From Pirellulales bacterium (GTDB taxonomy: Bacteria; Planctomycetota; Planctomycetia; Pirellulales; JAIMBC01): 54,858 nucleotides of DNA. The DNA lies in assembly GCA_023511675.1 (NCBI GenBank), contig JAIMBC010000005.1, forward strand, positions 1 through 54,858. The letters are read 5' to 3'. Each line of letters begins with the position of its first letter. Position 1 is the stretch's first letter. Made by a program: the position numbers and the translations under genes. Below, one piece after another: positions 15,510-25,030 of the stretch. Below the pieces are notes generated by a model that saw nothing but the letters and a program-made list of their open reading frames with translations, searched no databases and was not told the DNA's origin.

Positions 15510-18500
15510 CTAATCACCAGATTCCCACCTCGTGAGGTAGCTCGCGTGCAGGGCGTCTCGCCGCCGCAGCTCGCCGCGATTCGGGTCCCACGGCAGCGGT
15601 TCCACCGTCTCCCCATGCTGCGTGTAGAGGTCCATGTCCTTGCACCAGCCCTCCGCCTCCAGCACGTAGCGGCGGGTCCACGGCGGCTCGATGGGAGTGT
15701 TGCATGCTGCGAATTCCATGTGGATCTCCTCTCCCGCCCCGCACACCACCAGGGCGTTATCGGCTGCTTGAACCAGTTCTTCCACCGGCCCGAACCGCGT
15801 GTACAGGCCAGGCAAATGCCGCATGTCGCCAAACGGTGATCGCCGTGTATAGTCGTAGTTGGGCAGCCGCTGCGGCCCCATGGTACGCCGCGGAAAGCCG
15901 CAGCGAGCAAGTGTGGCCCGCAATAGCGGCAACTCGTGCCGCCGCGCGGCAGGGCAGGGCTCGGCCACTCCGATGGCCAGCCGATCCCAGTAAATCTCCA
16001 TGGTGGTGGTAAGCCGCAACCGCTGCGTGCCCACAGGCAACTCGGGCAAGGGAATGGCCAGCGAACGCGGCATGCCCGCCGGATAACCAAAGCCCGCCAG
16101 CACTGTCTGCCACCGGCCATCGCTGCCCTGCGCCTCGAGCGTCGGCGATTCATAGGCCGCTCCGGCCTGCCATGCAGCGAACATCGTTTGCGAATAGGGG
16201 TACTCCACCCAGCCATCGGCTATCAGCAGCAGCCTGCCACCCAGTCGATCGAGCGGTTCTGCAAACCGCAGCTCGACCGACCAGGGAAAGGTACGCCCGA
16301 CAAAACGCCGATCGCGGCTACCGGGCTCCACCGCTACGCCGTCTACGTCTGACACGGCCGATCGTGCGTCTTCCCCGCGGGGCCCTACCGCTGCGTCCGG
16401 ACGATACAGCGTGCGGTAGAACAGAGCCTCTCCGGTTGGCTCGGGAGCCGCCGTGGCCATGCGCTCGTCCAGCACCATCTGCCAGCCTGGGGGCAGATCG
16501 TAGGCTGTCAGCCGCGCAGCGTCGACGTAACACACTTCTTCCATGGCTTGCAACAACTTGAGAGACAGGCGGCCACCGCGCGGGGCAGGCAGCCCAGCAG
16601 GCAACAGCAGCCGCTCCCACGGCCGTGACGGTGCGTACACACCCCTCCCAACCGCAAAGCCCACACCGCCCACGCCCAGCACGTCCGTTACAAAGGCATA
16701 GCCGCTGCCATCCCACGCGAAGACCAGAGGACAACTGCTGGTTTGCCGATTCTCTTCCACCACCCGGTGCAGCTTTCCCGCATCGAGGCCGATCTCGGTC
16801 TGCATGATGCCGTCGCTCCAGTCGAAGCGAACGAAGTCTGCCCGCTCGGCCGGGCCCATACCCACCGACACCGGCTGCCAGCTCTGTCCAGGCCCCGAAG
16901 CGGGCCGCGTGCTCTCGACCACCGTCCAGCGGCTGCCCACCCGTACCGCCATGCGCGTGCCCACACCCGAGGCGTTCGAGCGAAGCTGCATGTTGCTGTC
17001 ATGCTTGCCACTGGGCCAGAGCGACACAAACCGCTGCCGATTGGCAGGCCCCCACTGCTGCATGCCCCCTTGCGATAGGCCCACCACACTGGGGCCGGCC
17101 GCGGGATCATCGTGCAGCAGCAGCCAGCAATGGAGTTTCGTTGCCTTGCCTTGAAACGTCACGGGCGTGGCCCCTTCCGCAGGCGGACCGTCCAGCGGGA
17201 TGGCTGCCCAGCCAGAAGCCGTGCTGGCTAGCAAACTGAGCCTCCCCGTACCGGAAACGTCTGCGATGGCAAGTTGGGGCCGTTGTTCGGCTCGTGCAGG
17301 TTCCAGCGCAGCGAGTTGAGCCGATTGCCAGTTCCCTTTGTCATCGGATTGCCAGCGCGTCACGGTTCCGCGGTGCAGGGCGTAAAGCTCCGGCCGGCCA
17401 TCCACATCAGCGTCGGCCACCAGCACGGCCTGGCACTCGGCGAACCGGAAGCCGCCAAGGTCGATGGTTTCCTTCCAGGTCCAGTTGCGCTCGTTGATGT
17501 AGATGTGGTGGGGGGGCTTGGCACGAACCACGATCAGATCCAGATCGCGGTCGCCATCGAGATCTGCGGGCATCAGGCCCACCGCGGGCTCGTTGTGGCG
17601 GAACCAGGGCACGTCGGTATCCGCCAGCACAAACCGTCCGTCTTGAGTGTTGTGGAGCATTTCCAGCCCGGCGTCGCGGCTGGCCACCAGGATGTCGAGG
17701 TCTCCATCGTGATCGATATCGACCAAGGCCCCGTCTTCTGCCTCGAGGCTGCGGCCGGCAGCACCGCTTGCCGGATCGACCTGCTCCCACGTGCCCGGAG
17801 AGGATTGCCGCCACAATTGATTGCCGCCTGCACGGCAGAGATAGGCATCGATCAGCCCGTCGTTATCGATGTCTCCCCAGAGCGCTGCCCGCACGTCAGG
17901 CACGTCGGCAAGGGTGTGAGGGGTGGGTTTGTAGCCGGTGTCAGTACGCACAAGCAGAACGCTGCGTTTCCCACCCTCGAGGGCCGCGGCGGCAAAGAGA
18001 TCGAGGCGGCCGTCTGCATCCACGTCACAGGCCGTGAGGGAGGCACCCTTGGGACGCCAGCGGAGGGCATCTCGGGGCAGCGGCAGGGGCCGCGCATCGG
18101 CAAAGGGCGGCCCCGTGGGTGCGGGGGGCTGCTCCGTCCGGCCGAGGACCGTCACCTCTGCCTTGGGGCCCATGCGCGTGTAGACGAACTTGAAAGGTCG
18201 AGCGCAAGGATTGTTCTTCAGCCGCTCGCTGTCCGCCAGCAGGCTGGCCGCTTCTTTCGACCGCTTCAGCCGCGCCAGGGCCTGGCTGAGCGAGTAGTAC
18301 GTACTGGAAAGATGCGGATCGTTGCGCAGCGCCCGCCGAAACCAGAGCACGGCTTCCTCGAACTCGCGGGCCTCCTGGTAGCAGCGGCCCACGTTGTAGG
18401 CCGCGTAGGCGTCTGTCGGGTCGGCGGCGGCCACCTGATCGAACAGGGGCAACGCCTCCGCGGGCCGCCCCCCGTGCAAGTGCAACAGGCCCAGGCAATA

Positions 18501-18929
18501 TAGGGCACGCAGGTGATTCGGATCTTTGCGCAGCACGTCCTGCAGCAGCCCCATAGCGTGTGCGTAAGGATCCTGGGCCTTGGGCGGCTGACCTTTGCCT
18601 TCTTCCTCGACGGCGCCTTGACGGTTGAGCGAAGCGATGGCCCAGTTGACCTGGACCTCCAAATTCTCCGGCAGGGCCTGATGCACCTGTTCGAAGATGC
18701 GGTACGCCTCGTCGTAGTTGAACTGGCCCATCAATGCCACGCCGCGGTTGTGGAGGGCGACAAGCTGCGGGTCGGGCTCGGGTTCCGGCCTGGCGCAGCC
18801 TGCCAGGCTGCACAGGTGTAACAGGACCAGGATGGCAAGTGCTCGGCAGGGCAAGCACGTTTGGGTAAGCGAGGGGAGCGAGTGCCGATCCGATAGCGTC
18901 TGGATCCCTGTAGGGTAAAGTTGGTTCAT
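15510..18929 (-). CDS. Large lipoprotein with TPR and VCBS/FG-GAP repeats
   Basis: From the ATG at 18929 the product has 1139 residues and begins with a lipoprotein signal ending LCSLAGC. Residues about 45-260 are tetratricopeptide repeats (VALHNRGVALMGQFNYDEAYRIFEQ, RALYCLGLLHLHGGRPAEALPLFDQ, AYAAYNVGRCYQEAREFEEAVLWFRRAL). From about 290 to 620 come calcium-loop VCBS/FG-GAP repeats (CDVDADGRLDLFAAA, GDIDNDGLIDAYLCR, VDIDHDGDLDILVAS, ADLDGDRDLDLIVVR). The last 500 residues form further beta-rich domains with FVTDVLGVGGVGFAVGRGVY and YPYSQTMFAAW motifs. Such proteins combine a TPR superhelix with a propeller and are probably surface- or periplasm-anchored. Function is unknown. It is the second VCBS protein in the window, with the CRTAC1 gene at 47.7 kb. 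The nitrilase-like gene ends 51 bases upstream. Confidence 0.8.
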   Translation of the reverse strand: MNQLYPTGIQTLSDRHSLPSLTQTCLPCRALAILVLLHLCSLAGCARPEPEPDPQLVALHNRGVALMGQFNYDEAYRIFEQVHQALPENLEVQVNWAIASLNRQGAVEEEGKGQPPKAQDPYAHAMGLLQDVLRKDPNHLRALYCLGLLHLHGGRPAEALPLFDQVAAADPTDAYAAYNVGRCYQEAREFEEAVLWFRRALRNDPHLSSTYYSLSQALARLKRSKEAASLLADSERLKNNPCARPFKFVYTRMGPKAEVTVLGRTEQPPAPTGPPFADARPLPLPRDALRWRPKGASLTACDVDADGRLDLFAAAALEGGKRSVLLVRTDTGYKPTPHTLADVPDVRAALWGDIDNDGLIDAYLCRAGGNQLWRQSSPGTWEQVDPASGAAGRSLEAEDGALVDIDHDGDLDILVASRDAGLEMLHNTQDGRFVLADTDVPWFRHNEPAVGLMPADLDGDRDLDLIVVRAKPPHHIYINERNWTWKETIDLGGFRFAECQAVLVADADVDGRPELYALHRGTVTRWQSDDKGNWQSAQLAALEPARAEQRPQLAIADVSGTGRLSLLASTASGWAAIPLDGPPAEGATPVTFQGKATKLHCWLLLHDDPAAGPSVVGLSQGGMQQWGPANRQRFVSLWPSGKHDSNMQLRSNASGVGTRMAVRVGSRWTVVESTRPASGPGQSWQPVSVGMGPAERADFVRFDWSDGIMQTEIGLDAGKLHRVVEENRQTSSCPLVFAWDGSGYAFVTDVLGVGGVGFAVGRGVYAPSRPWERLLLPAGLPAPRGGRLSLKLLQAMEEVCYVDAARLTAYDLPPGWQMVLDERMATAAPEPTGEALFYRTLYRPDAAVGPRGEDARSAVSDVDGVAVEPGSRDRRFVGRTFPWSVELRFAEPLDRLGGRLLLIADGWVEYPYSQTMFAAWQAGAAYESPTLEAQGSDGRWQTVLAGFGYPAGMPRSLAIPLPELPVGTQRLRLTTTMEIYWDRLAIGVAEPCPAARRHELPLLRATLARCGFPRRTMGPQRLPNYDYTRRSPFGDMRHLPGLYTRFGPVEELVQAADNALVVCGAGEEIHMEFAACNTPIEPPWTRRYVLEAEGWCKDMDLYTQHGETVEPLPWDPNRGELRRRDALHASYLTRWESGD

Positions 18930-18980
18930 GAGGTCGATCTCTACACTTGCCTGCCGCCGTGCTGGGGGACGCCAGCACAA

Positions 18981-20114
18981 CTAGGGGCGGCGTTCGTCTG
19001 TACGGGGATGGCCGCTGTGAAGTTCGTTGGGGTGGGCCTCGCCGCGGCCAGCTTCGTGGGGGCCAGCTTTGTCGGCTCCGGCCTCGCCGCGGCGAGGTAC
19101 GCCGCGGCGACTCACGTCGCAGCTTGCCATGGCGGTCGCCTGCTTGCCCAGGGCAATCCGGCGTTCGATCTGAGCCGAGGAGAGCGGATGGCTCTCTGCC
19201 GGCGGCAGGTACGACCTCTGCAAGTATGTGTGGATCTCACTACGCAGATGGCTGCGCATGTCGTGCATGCGGCGGCGGGCGCGTTCGGCACGCAGGCGGC
19301 AGATGTCAATCGGGCCGACCACGACTTTCTCGCCCGGACCGGGGTCCGCCTGGGCAAGAATGCGGCCGTCGTAATCGACCAGCATGCTGCCGCCCGGCCA
19401 GGAGAAGGGAGCATAATTGGCCAAACTTGCACCTTGGTTGGCGGCCACCACGTAACAGGTATTTTCGATCGCGCGCACTCGGTTGAATAGCGTCCACCAA
19501 TCCATCGGGGCGGTAGCTCCCCAGGGATCCATGTACGCCGAGACCCGTAATAGCACCTCGGCACCCGCAAAGGCGAGTTGACGGATGGTTTCCGGCAGCA
19601 GCCAGTCATAGCAGATGGCGGCGGCGAGGCGGCCCAGTTCGGTTTCCACAACCGGGAAGGGATCATCCTCATAGTCGGCAAGATCGTGGGGGCTGGCGTG
19701 CAACTCCCAGGGCAGCCAGGGATTGATCTTGCGGTAGCGCGCCAGCATCCCCTCTGGCCCCACGAGTGCGGTGGTGTTGAACAAGACGTTCGACCAGCGG
19801 TCAACTGCCTCGATGAACGTGCCGGTCTGGATGTAGCAGCCATGCTTGCGGCACACCGCCACATAGCGGTCAATATGCTCGTTGGGCAGCGGCACGGCCA
19901 AGCGGTCTTGCAGCTTGGCGAGAGAGTCGTAGATGGGAGCTGCATGTGCGAATTCGGGGAAGACCAACAGCCTCACGTCTCCCAGCGGGGCATAGCCGGT
20001 GATGGCGTACTCGGCCAGGTCGCACATCCGCCTGGTACGTTCGGCAATCTCGCTGCGATCGCGCGGGCAAGGAAAATCTGTTTGACACGCGGCTGCGTAA
20101 TAGAGCTGGGTCAC
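18981..20114 (-). CDS. Carbon-nitrogen hydrolase (nitrilase superfamily)
   Basis: A 377-residue cytosolic hydrolase with the Glu-Lys-Cys triad of the nitrilase superfamily: Glu54 in LVFPEFAH, Lys129 in ARYRKINPW, and Cys168 in AAICYDWLLPE. Members split amides or nitriles; this sequence looks more like an amidase or N-carbamoyl hydrolase than a true nitrilase. The catalytic core ends near residue 330. The last 45 residues are an unusual Arg/Gly/Glu/His-rich tail with five-residue periodicity (RRGEA, GADKA, GPHEA, GRGEA), encoded by degenerate 15-base repeats. The tail is probably a late addition to the gene. It is followed 51 bases downstream by the TPR/VCBS lipoprotein gene; substrate unknown. 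Confidence 0.86.
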   Translation of the reverse strand: MTQLYYAAACQTDFPCPRDRSEIAERTRRMCDLAEYAITGYAPLGDVRLLVFPEFAHAAPIYDSLAKLQDRLAVPLPNEHIDRYVAVCRKHGCYIQTGTFIEAVDRWSNVLFNTTALVGPEGMLARYRKINPWLPWELHASPHDLADYEDDPFPVVETELGRLAAAICYDWLLPETIRQLAFAGAEVLLRVSAYMDPWGATAPMDWWTLFNRVRAIENTCYVVAANQGASLANYAPFSWPGGSMLVDYDGRILAQADPGPGEKVVVGPIDICRLRAERARRRMHDMRSHLRSEIHTYLQRSYLPPAESHPLSSAQIERRIALGKQATAMASCDVSRRGVPRRGEAGADKAGPHEAGRGEAHPNELHSGHPRTDERRP

Positions 20115-20301
20115 GGATGCTAAGCTCGAAGGCCTGTGGTGGATGGTCCAGAAATGGTGGGCCGGTTCGCCCCGGCGCCCCGTGGTCTCTGGCTGGATCG
20201 TTTGTCAGGCATGCTGGTGTCGCGCCATGCAACGCCGGTGGCGAGCGATGGGCGGACAAGCTATGCTACATCGCGTGAAAACCATCTGCCGGAGATTCCT
20301 T

Positions 20302-21147
20302 ATGCTATCTTCCACGCGACGCAAGTTCCTCAAGACCAGCGGCGGGGCTGCTCTGCTGTTGTGCTCGGGAGGGTCGGCCAGGGCCGAAAGCGACAAGTTT
20401 GGCGGATTTCTGATGGGCATCCAGAGCTATACGCTGCGAGAGTTTCCTGCGGAGGACGTCTTGCAGTTCGCCCACGATGAGGGGCTGGGTTCGGTCGAGT
20501 TCTTTGACCGGCACTTCAGCATCTCCAGCAGCGATGCCGAGATTCAGGCCATGCGCAGCCGGGCCGAGGGACTGGGAATCCAGATTCTCGGTCACGGCGT
20601 GAATGCCTTTACCAGGGATCACGAGGCGAACCGCCGTATTTTCGAGTTTGCCCGCAAGGCGGGCATCCGCAACATTTCGGCCGACCCGCATGAAGACTCC
20701 TTCGACAGCCTGGAAAAGCTGGTGGCGGAATACAAGATTCGCATCGCCATTCACAACCATGGCCCAGGTGCTCGTTACGACAAGGTGGCGGACGTGCTGA
20801 ACGCCATCCGAGACCGGCATGAGCTTATCGGCGCCTGCGCCGATCTGGGCCACTATATCCGCTCCGCAGAGGATCCCGTACGCGCCATTTACTTGCTGAA
20901 GGGCCGGCTGTTCGGCATCCATCTCAAGGATTTTGCCGAGCCCAAGGCAGATGCCAAGGGGGTGATTCTCGGCAAGGGCCAACTGGATGTAGACGCCGTG
21001 TTTGCGGCCCTGCGCGAGGTGGAGTTTCCCCCAGACGGCAGCCTCTCTCTGGAATACGAAGAGAACCCGCAGGATCCGCGAGACGACGTGCGCGAGTGCC
21101 TGCAGATCGCGGCAGAGGCCGCGCAGCGCACGCGGGGAAAGAGCTAG
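20302..21147 (+). CDS. Tat-exported sugar phosphate isomerase/epimerase-like TIM barrel
   Basis: The ATG at 20302 follows GGAG with a 7-base spacer and opens a twin-arginine signal (SSTRRKFLKTSGGAALLL), so the 281-residue protein is probably exported folded. The mature part is an AP-endonuclease-2-type TIM barrel: GIQSYTLREFPAEDVLQFAHDEGLGSVEFFD (first strand), IAIHNHGPGARYDKVADVLNAI (metal-ligand strand), IGACADLGHYIRSAEDPVRAI, GRLFGIHLKDFAEP, and LSLEYEENPQDPRDDVRECL at the end. The metal ligands (Glu, Asp, His, Glu) expected for xylose-isomerase-like enzymes have candidates at these strands. Planctomycetes carry many Tat-exported members thought to act on carbohydrates; the substrate here is unknown. 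A strong hairpin follows in the convergent intergenic region. Confidence 0.85.
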   Translation: MLSSTRRKFLKTSGGAALLLCSGGSARAESDKFGGFLMGIQSYTLREFPAEDVLQFAHDEGLGSVEFFDRHFSISSSDAEIQAMRSRAEGLGIQILGHGVNAFTRDHEANRRIFEFARKAGIRNISADPHEDSFDSLEKLVAEYKIRIAIHNHGPGARYDKVADVLNAIRDRHELIGACADLGHYIRSAEDPVRAIYLLKGRLFGIHLKDFAEPKADAKGVILGKGQLDVDAVFAALREVEFPPDGSLSLEYEENPQDPRDDVRECLQIAAEAAQRTRGKS

Positions 21148-21284
21148 TACCCCGCCGGCCCCCCTGCCAAAGCCCAGATCGGCCCAGTTATGGCCGGAGC
21201 GAGCAGCTTCTCGCTGAGGCCTCACAGCTCGCCGAGCAGCACTGGCTGGACTGCCTTGGCGTGGTAAGAGACACAAGCTTCTAC

Positions 21285-21313
21285 GGACGCCCCACTGGTG
21301 CTGGGGGGCGTCC
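21285..21313. terminator. Bidirectional hairpin terminator candidate
   Basis: Arms GGACGCCCC (21285-21293) and GGGGCGTCC (21305-21313) form a 9-bp GC-rich stem with an 11-base loop. It sits midway in the 319-base gap between the convergent TIM-barrel and msrB genes and could end both transcripts. No long T-run follows on either strand. The rest of the gap shows nothing else. Confidence 0.5.
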
Positions 21314-21466
21314 TCCATTGGGCGGAGGAGCGTGGGGGCTCGCGCCGCGGTGGCAACTGTGCGCTTGCGTCCTGCGGAGGAGCGGCTTGACTCCAGCAGG
21401 CTGTTGCTCGAGCTGGCCGCCCCGCTGCCAAGGAGGGGCACGCAGCAGGCAGCGAGAGGAGCGCAA

Positions 21467-22120
21467 TTACTCTGGTTTGGCAGTAGGAGCAGCTTGGTCT
21501 GCCGCCGGCTCCTGCGGCACGAACTTCAGGGCGGCTGAGTTCATGCAGTAGCGCTGGCCGGTGGGGGGAGGGCCGTCGTCGAACACATGCCCCAGGTGGC
21601 CGCCGCAACGTGCGCAGTGGACCTCCGTGCGGACCATGAACCAGCTCGTATCGCGCTGTGTGCCGATCGCCTCGTCGGAGAGCGGTGCCCAGAAACTCGG
21701 CCAGCCGGTACCAGAATCGAATTTGGTCTGCGAGCTGAACAGCTCTTGGCCGCAGCCGGCGCACAGGTAGATTCCCGCGCGATGCTCGTTCCAGTATTCG
21801 CCCGTGAAGGCTCGTTCGGTCCCATGCTGACGCAGCACATGGTACTGCTGGGGCGTGAGCCGCTGGCGCCACTCTTCGTCAGAGAGCACGAGTTTGTCGC
21901 TGGGGGGGGATGGCATGGCAGCAGAGTCCTTGGTATTGGTAAGGGAGCCGGAACGAGCCGGAGCCGCTTGCGGGCGGTGCGGCGGTGGCACCGCGTAGCG
22001 GCGCGCGGGCTCCTTTTCGCCTCCCGAAGGCGCGGTGGCCAGGGGGCCGCCTCGGGCGAGCCAGACGAGGGCAGCGGCCAGCACCGCCAGGAATGTTAAT
22101 CGAGTGAGCGTGGCCTTCAT
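21467..22120 (-). CDS. msrB: Peptide methionine-R-sulfoxide reductase with signal segment
   Basis: From the ATG at 22120 the 217-residue protein starts with an export signal or membrane anchor ([18 protein letters not shown]), then a Pro/Arg-rich linker, then the MsrB domain from about residue 75. Diagnostic parts are the zinc-binding pairs CAGCG and [10 protein letters not shown], the GTGWPSF loop, and RYCMNS with the catalytic Cys. The enzyme reduces methionine-R-sulfoxide in proteins. The anchor puts it outside the cytoplasm, repairing oxidised envelope proteins with an external electron donor. The catalytic residue is cysteine, not selenocysteine. The frame is open 25 codons upstream, but the signal sequence argues for this start. 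The gene is monocistronic and converges with the TIM-barrel gene. Confidence 0.93.
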   Translation of the reverse strand: MKATLTRLTFLAVLAAALVWLARGGPLATAPSGGEKEPARRYAVPPPHRPQAAPARSGSLTNTKDSAAMPSPPSDKLVLSDEEWRQRLTPQQYHVLRQHGTERAFTGEYWNEHRAGIYLCAGCGQELFSSQTKFDSGTGWPSFWAPLSDEAIGTQRDTSWFMVRTEVHCARCGGHLGHVFDDGPPPTGQRYCMNSAALKFVPQEPAADQAAPTAKPE

Positions 22121-22445
22121 CTTTCCAATCCATGTTGGCCGAGTCCCGACCCAGCAGGGCGCGAATTCGACATGCCGTCGAGGGACAGGACGCACCCATC
22201 AGCCGAGCGGAGCCGTTCCCAGCGGCCATCCCTCCCGTCGGCAGCCACCGCGGTCGGCACAGGTCCATTCTACGCGCCGATGCCAGCCTGGGGGTAGAGC
22301 CTGCAAGCCGGCTGCTGGGCGAGGCGATGTGCGCGGGCATTCACAAGTGGCAGCGGCCCACCCACACCATGCAGAGAATGTGCGCCCCGCAGCACACCCG
22401 CAAAGTAGCGAACCATGCCGCGGGGGGAGCTGCCTCCGCACCTCC

Positions 22446-23978
22446 TCAGGTGCGGGGTGCGCGATCGAGGGCCTCTTGCTCTCGCTGGTAGACGGCCAAC
22501 TCCGCCTCGAAGGTCTCGGAAGCGATTTGCCACACGGGGTGCTCATCGGAGTGCTGGCTGCAATGGCGGGCGAAGACGCGATACAGCAGCTTGAACATGT
22601 GCCGGGGCACGCGGAGCTGCCGCAGTGCATCGAGCAGGCGGCTCTCGCTGACGGCGGGCTGGAAGAAGTCCCGCAGCCGCGGCGAGCGGCCGTCGGCCGC
22701 GCAGGCGGCCAGGCGGGCATTGGCCACGTCGTACAGCGTTTCGCCGGTCCAGGCCAGGGAACGGATGACGTTCTGCTTGTCCAACCGTGCGGTCTCCTGG
22801 AATTCCGGGCCCTCGCGCTCGATCAGGTACAACAGCTCCATGGGCAGCAACAGCTTGAAGCCCACGCCGGGATGCTTGAGGAACTTGTTGTCCAGCAGCG
22901 GCCACAGCAGCTCCCGCATGCGGGAGGGAGAGCCTTTGATCAGGTGCGGTTCGTCGATGCGATCGACAATGACGACCAGGCCCGTATAGCCGAGAGATTC
23001 CAGAATCGCTTGCAGCTTGGCTAGCAGGGCAAAGCGATCGTCGCTGCGCTCCATCATCGGCAGCGGCTGCCCGGAAAGCTCGTCGGCGGTAAAACGGCCG
23101 AGCAATTGCCGCACCGTATTGGCATCTCGATTGACCACCCGCAGACGCCTGGCAACCCGCATGGCCCGCCATTGATAGCGCACCAGCCGCACCAGCCAGG
23201 GGAGCCACCCCGCCAGCACAAACAGGTAGGGCCAGGGGCTGGCCAGCCATGACCACTGGCCCAGGGCAGCGATCACCGCCGGTACGGCCAGGCTCACGGC
23301 GATGCCCAGCGCCGCCGCCCAGCGGCTGCGCCAGGTGCTATAGCGCAGCTTGCGCGCCAGCCGCCTCCATCGCTCGCGCACCGGTTCGTCCGTGGATTGA
23401 TCGTAGCAGGCTGCCAACAGCAGCAGGTCGCGCGCCTGGTAGCGGCCCAGCTTCGCCAGCTCCAGCGGCCCCTGTTGAGGATGATGACGCCTGCCACGCT
23501 CTGTGCCCAGACACAGGTCCACCAGCTCGGTGACGGCCAGCGCCAAAATCGCATCCATGTGGTCCCAGAGCTTCCAATGCTTCAGCGGAGAGGAAGAGCG
23601 CGCGTACGCCGGTATCCGGCTGACATAGCGGTCGAGGAAAGGGTTGAAATCATCGTACTCGACCACAAACACCCGTTGCAGCGGATGGGACTGGTTGTAC
23701 GCCGCCAGCGAGCGGGCGATTTGCAGCCGCAGCGCCGTCTTGCCCGAACCCTTCTCGCCGAAGACGATCGCCGTGGCGGGTTCTGCGGGTTCGCCGAAGA
23801 TCTTGTCCCACGCCGGATGAAATGTGGTGGCGATGCAGTGCTCTTTGAACACCGGGTCGCTCTGTGCATCCTCCTCCGCGAAGGGATTGGCAACCACTCC
23901 GTGATGTTGCAGAAACCTTTGCACGTTCACGACCGCCAGGCCTCGCAGTTCAAGGGAGGGGGAGCCGCCCTGCCGCAT
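22446..23978 (-). CDS. Membrane P-loop NTPase of unknown role
   Basis: A 510-residue P-loop protein. The Walker A motif FGEKGSGKTALRLQ lies at about residues 73-86 and a Walker B-like VVIVDRIDEPHLI near 340. Between them are two hydrophobic helices, AAALGIAVSLAVPAVIAAL and PYLFVLAGWLPWLVRLV. Insertion of membrane helices inside the nucleotide-binding domain is the mark of KAP-family NTPases, which organise or signal at the membrane, and this protein may be a distant relative. The N-terminus (RFLQHHGVVANPFAEEDAQ) resembles AAA-type proteins whose opening helix precedes the P-loop. No Shine-Dalgarno site supports the ATG at 23978; GTG at 23930 is an alternative. The next gene upstream, for a small secreted protein on the same strand, ends 80 bases away. 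Confidence 0.68.
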   Translation of the reverse strand: MRQGGSPSLELRGLAVVNVQRFLQHHGVVANPFAEEDAQSDPVFKEHCIATTFHPAWDKIFGEPAEPATAIVFGEKGSGKTALRLQIARSLAAYNQSHPLQRVFVVEYDDFNPFLDRYVSRIPAYARSSSPLKHWKLWDHMDAILALAVTELVDLCLGTERGRRHHPQQGPLELAKLGRYQARDLLLLAACYDQSTDEPVRERWRRLARKLRYSTWRSRWAAALGIAVSLAVPAVIAALGQWSWLASPWPYLFVLAGWLPWLVRLVRYQWRAMRVARRLRVVNRDANTVRQLLGRFTADELSGQPLPMMERSDDRFALLAKLQAILESLGYTGLVVIVDRIDEPHLIKGSPSRMRELLWPLLDNKFLKHPGVGFKLLLPMELLYLIEREGPEFQETARLDKQNVIRSLAWTGETLYDVANARLAACAADGRSPRLRDFFQPAVSESRLLDALRQLRVPRHMFKLLYRVFARHCSQHSDEHPVWQIASETFEAELAVYQREQEALDRAPRT

Positions 23979-24058
23979 TGCATGGGGCGGGCGCTGCCTG
24001 TGCCATCAGGGCGGTTTGTCGGCCCAACAAGAGACAACCCCATGCCGCCAGCGGCCCG

Positions 24059-24628
24059 CTACTTGCGTTCCAGGCCGTTGAGCATGTCTTTGAACGCCTG
24101 CTCGTGCGCCGCCAGCGTGCTGGCGGGCCCGACCAACTTGACGAAGTAGTTGCCCCGCTTCGTCTCGATGATCGCCCCCAGCAGCCGGTAGTCTTCTTGC
24201 GGCCCGGCCTGGCTGAACGGGTCGACATAGGTGCCCGCCACATCGACAAAATGGACCGTCTGATCAGCCACTGTGAGCTTCTCGATCTTGGCCTGCTCTT
24301 CGGTGCTGCTGCCGTCGGGCTGGACGAACTGATCCAGCCAGCGTTGGATGTTCTCCTTGACCTTGCCCCCGGCACTCATCACCGTCAGGCGGGCGGGCCG
24401 GCCGCCTTCTTCGTCCTCGGGCGGCGGTACCTCGAACTCGTGCTCGATAATCCGCACCCGCGGCGCCTTGCGCAGCCAGCCCTTGGGGGCGACCATCTGG
24501 AAGCGGCCCTCCGCAATGGAGATGATGCGTTCCGCCGCGGGCGATTCCTTCTCTTCCTCCTGGGCATCGGCCCAAACAGTGCCAAGCCCCAACAACAGGC
24601 CCATCAACACGGCAATGGCTGTTCTCAT
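24059..24628 (-). CDS. Small secreted protein of unknown function
   Basis: The ATG at 24628, with GGGAG 9 bases upstream, gives 189 residues starting with a clear signal peptide (MRTAIAVLMGLLLGLGTVWADA). The mature domain starts with IISIAEGRFQMVAPKGWLRKAPRVRIIEHEFEVP and ends NYFVKLVGPASTLAAHEQAFKDMLNGLERK. This is the pattern of small secreted alpha/beta domains related to PsbP/Mog1, in which a 'GW' strand follows the start and an 'A..F..ML' helix ends the fold. The frame is open another 107 codons upstream but without sensible sequence. Function unknown. It lies on the same strand as the P-loop NTPase gene, 80 bases before it. Confidence 0.65.
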   Translation of the reverse strand: MRTAIAVLMGLLLGLGTVWADAQEEEKESPAAERIISIAEGRFQMVAPKGWLRKAPRVRIIEHEFEVPPPEDEEGGRPARLTVMSAGGKVKENIQRWLDQFVQPDGSSTEEQAKIEKLTVADQTVHFVDVAGTYVDPFSQAGPQEDYRLLGAIIETKRGNYFVKLVGPASTLAAHEQAFKDMLNGLERK

Positions 24629-25030
24629 AAACGGCAACTCCCAGTTGCAAACACCGGCGGCATCTCCCCGTCTGTCGCCTGATTGGCATTCCACAGACCA
24701 AGCCTGTGCCATTCTACCTTGCATCCAGCGAGCGTCCAGATGGCCGGCCGCCCGTCGAACGGGCGTGCCATTGTGGCCTCCACGGTGCCAACCTGAGGCC
24801 ATGTCCCCTTGACCTGCCTGGGAGATAGCGCGGAGGAGGTATCCACGCTGGAACAGGCCAACCCCGCAGCTTACGTTAGAGCAAGGCAAGGGTATGAACT
24901 GCCAATGCCCTTGCCAGTGCGGGAGGGGCGCTCCGCGTTCCCGCTCCAATCCGATCCCGCGCTATTTGGCGCCTGAGATGGCACGCCGCCACGTGCGGCC
25001 GCTGGCTTGTCAACCCCGCCTACGGCTCCT
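24629..25030. other. Intergenic region, nothing recognised
   Basis: About 400 bases between two minus-strand secreted-protein genes. Open frames here have no homology I recognise, and no RNA, repeat or strong hairpin was seen. It should hold the promoter of the 24.1 kb gene. Confidence 0.35.

Noticed and set aside
17274-18503. Long plus-strand open frame of about 400 codons
   Set aside because: It is antisense to the TPR/VCBS lipoprotein, which has clear repeats in its own frame; high GC keeps the opposite strand open.
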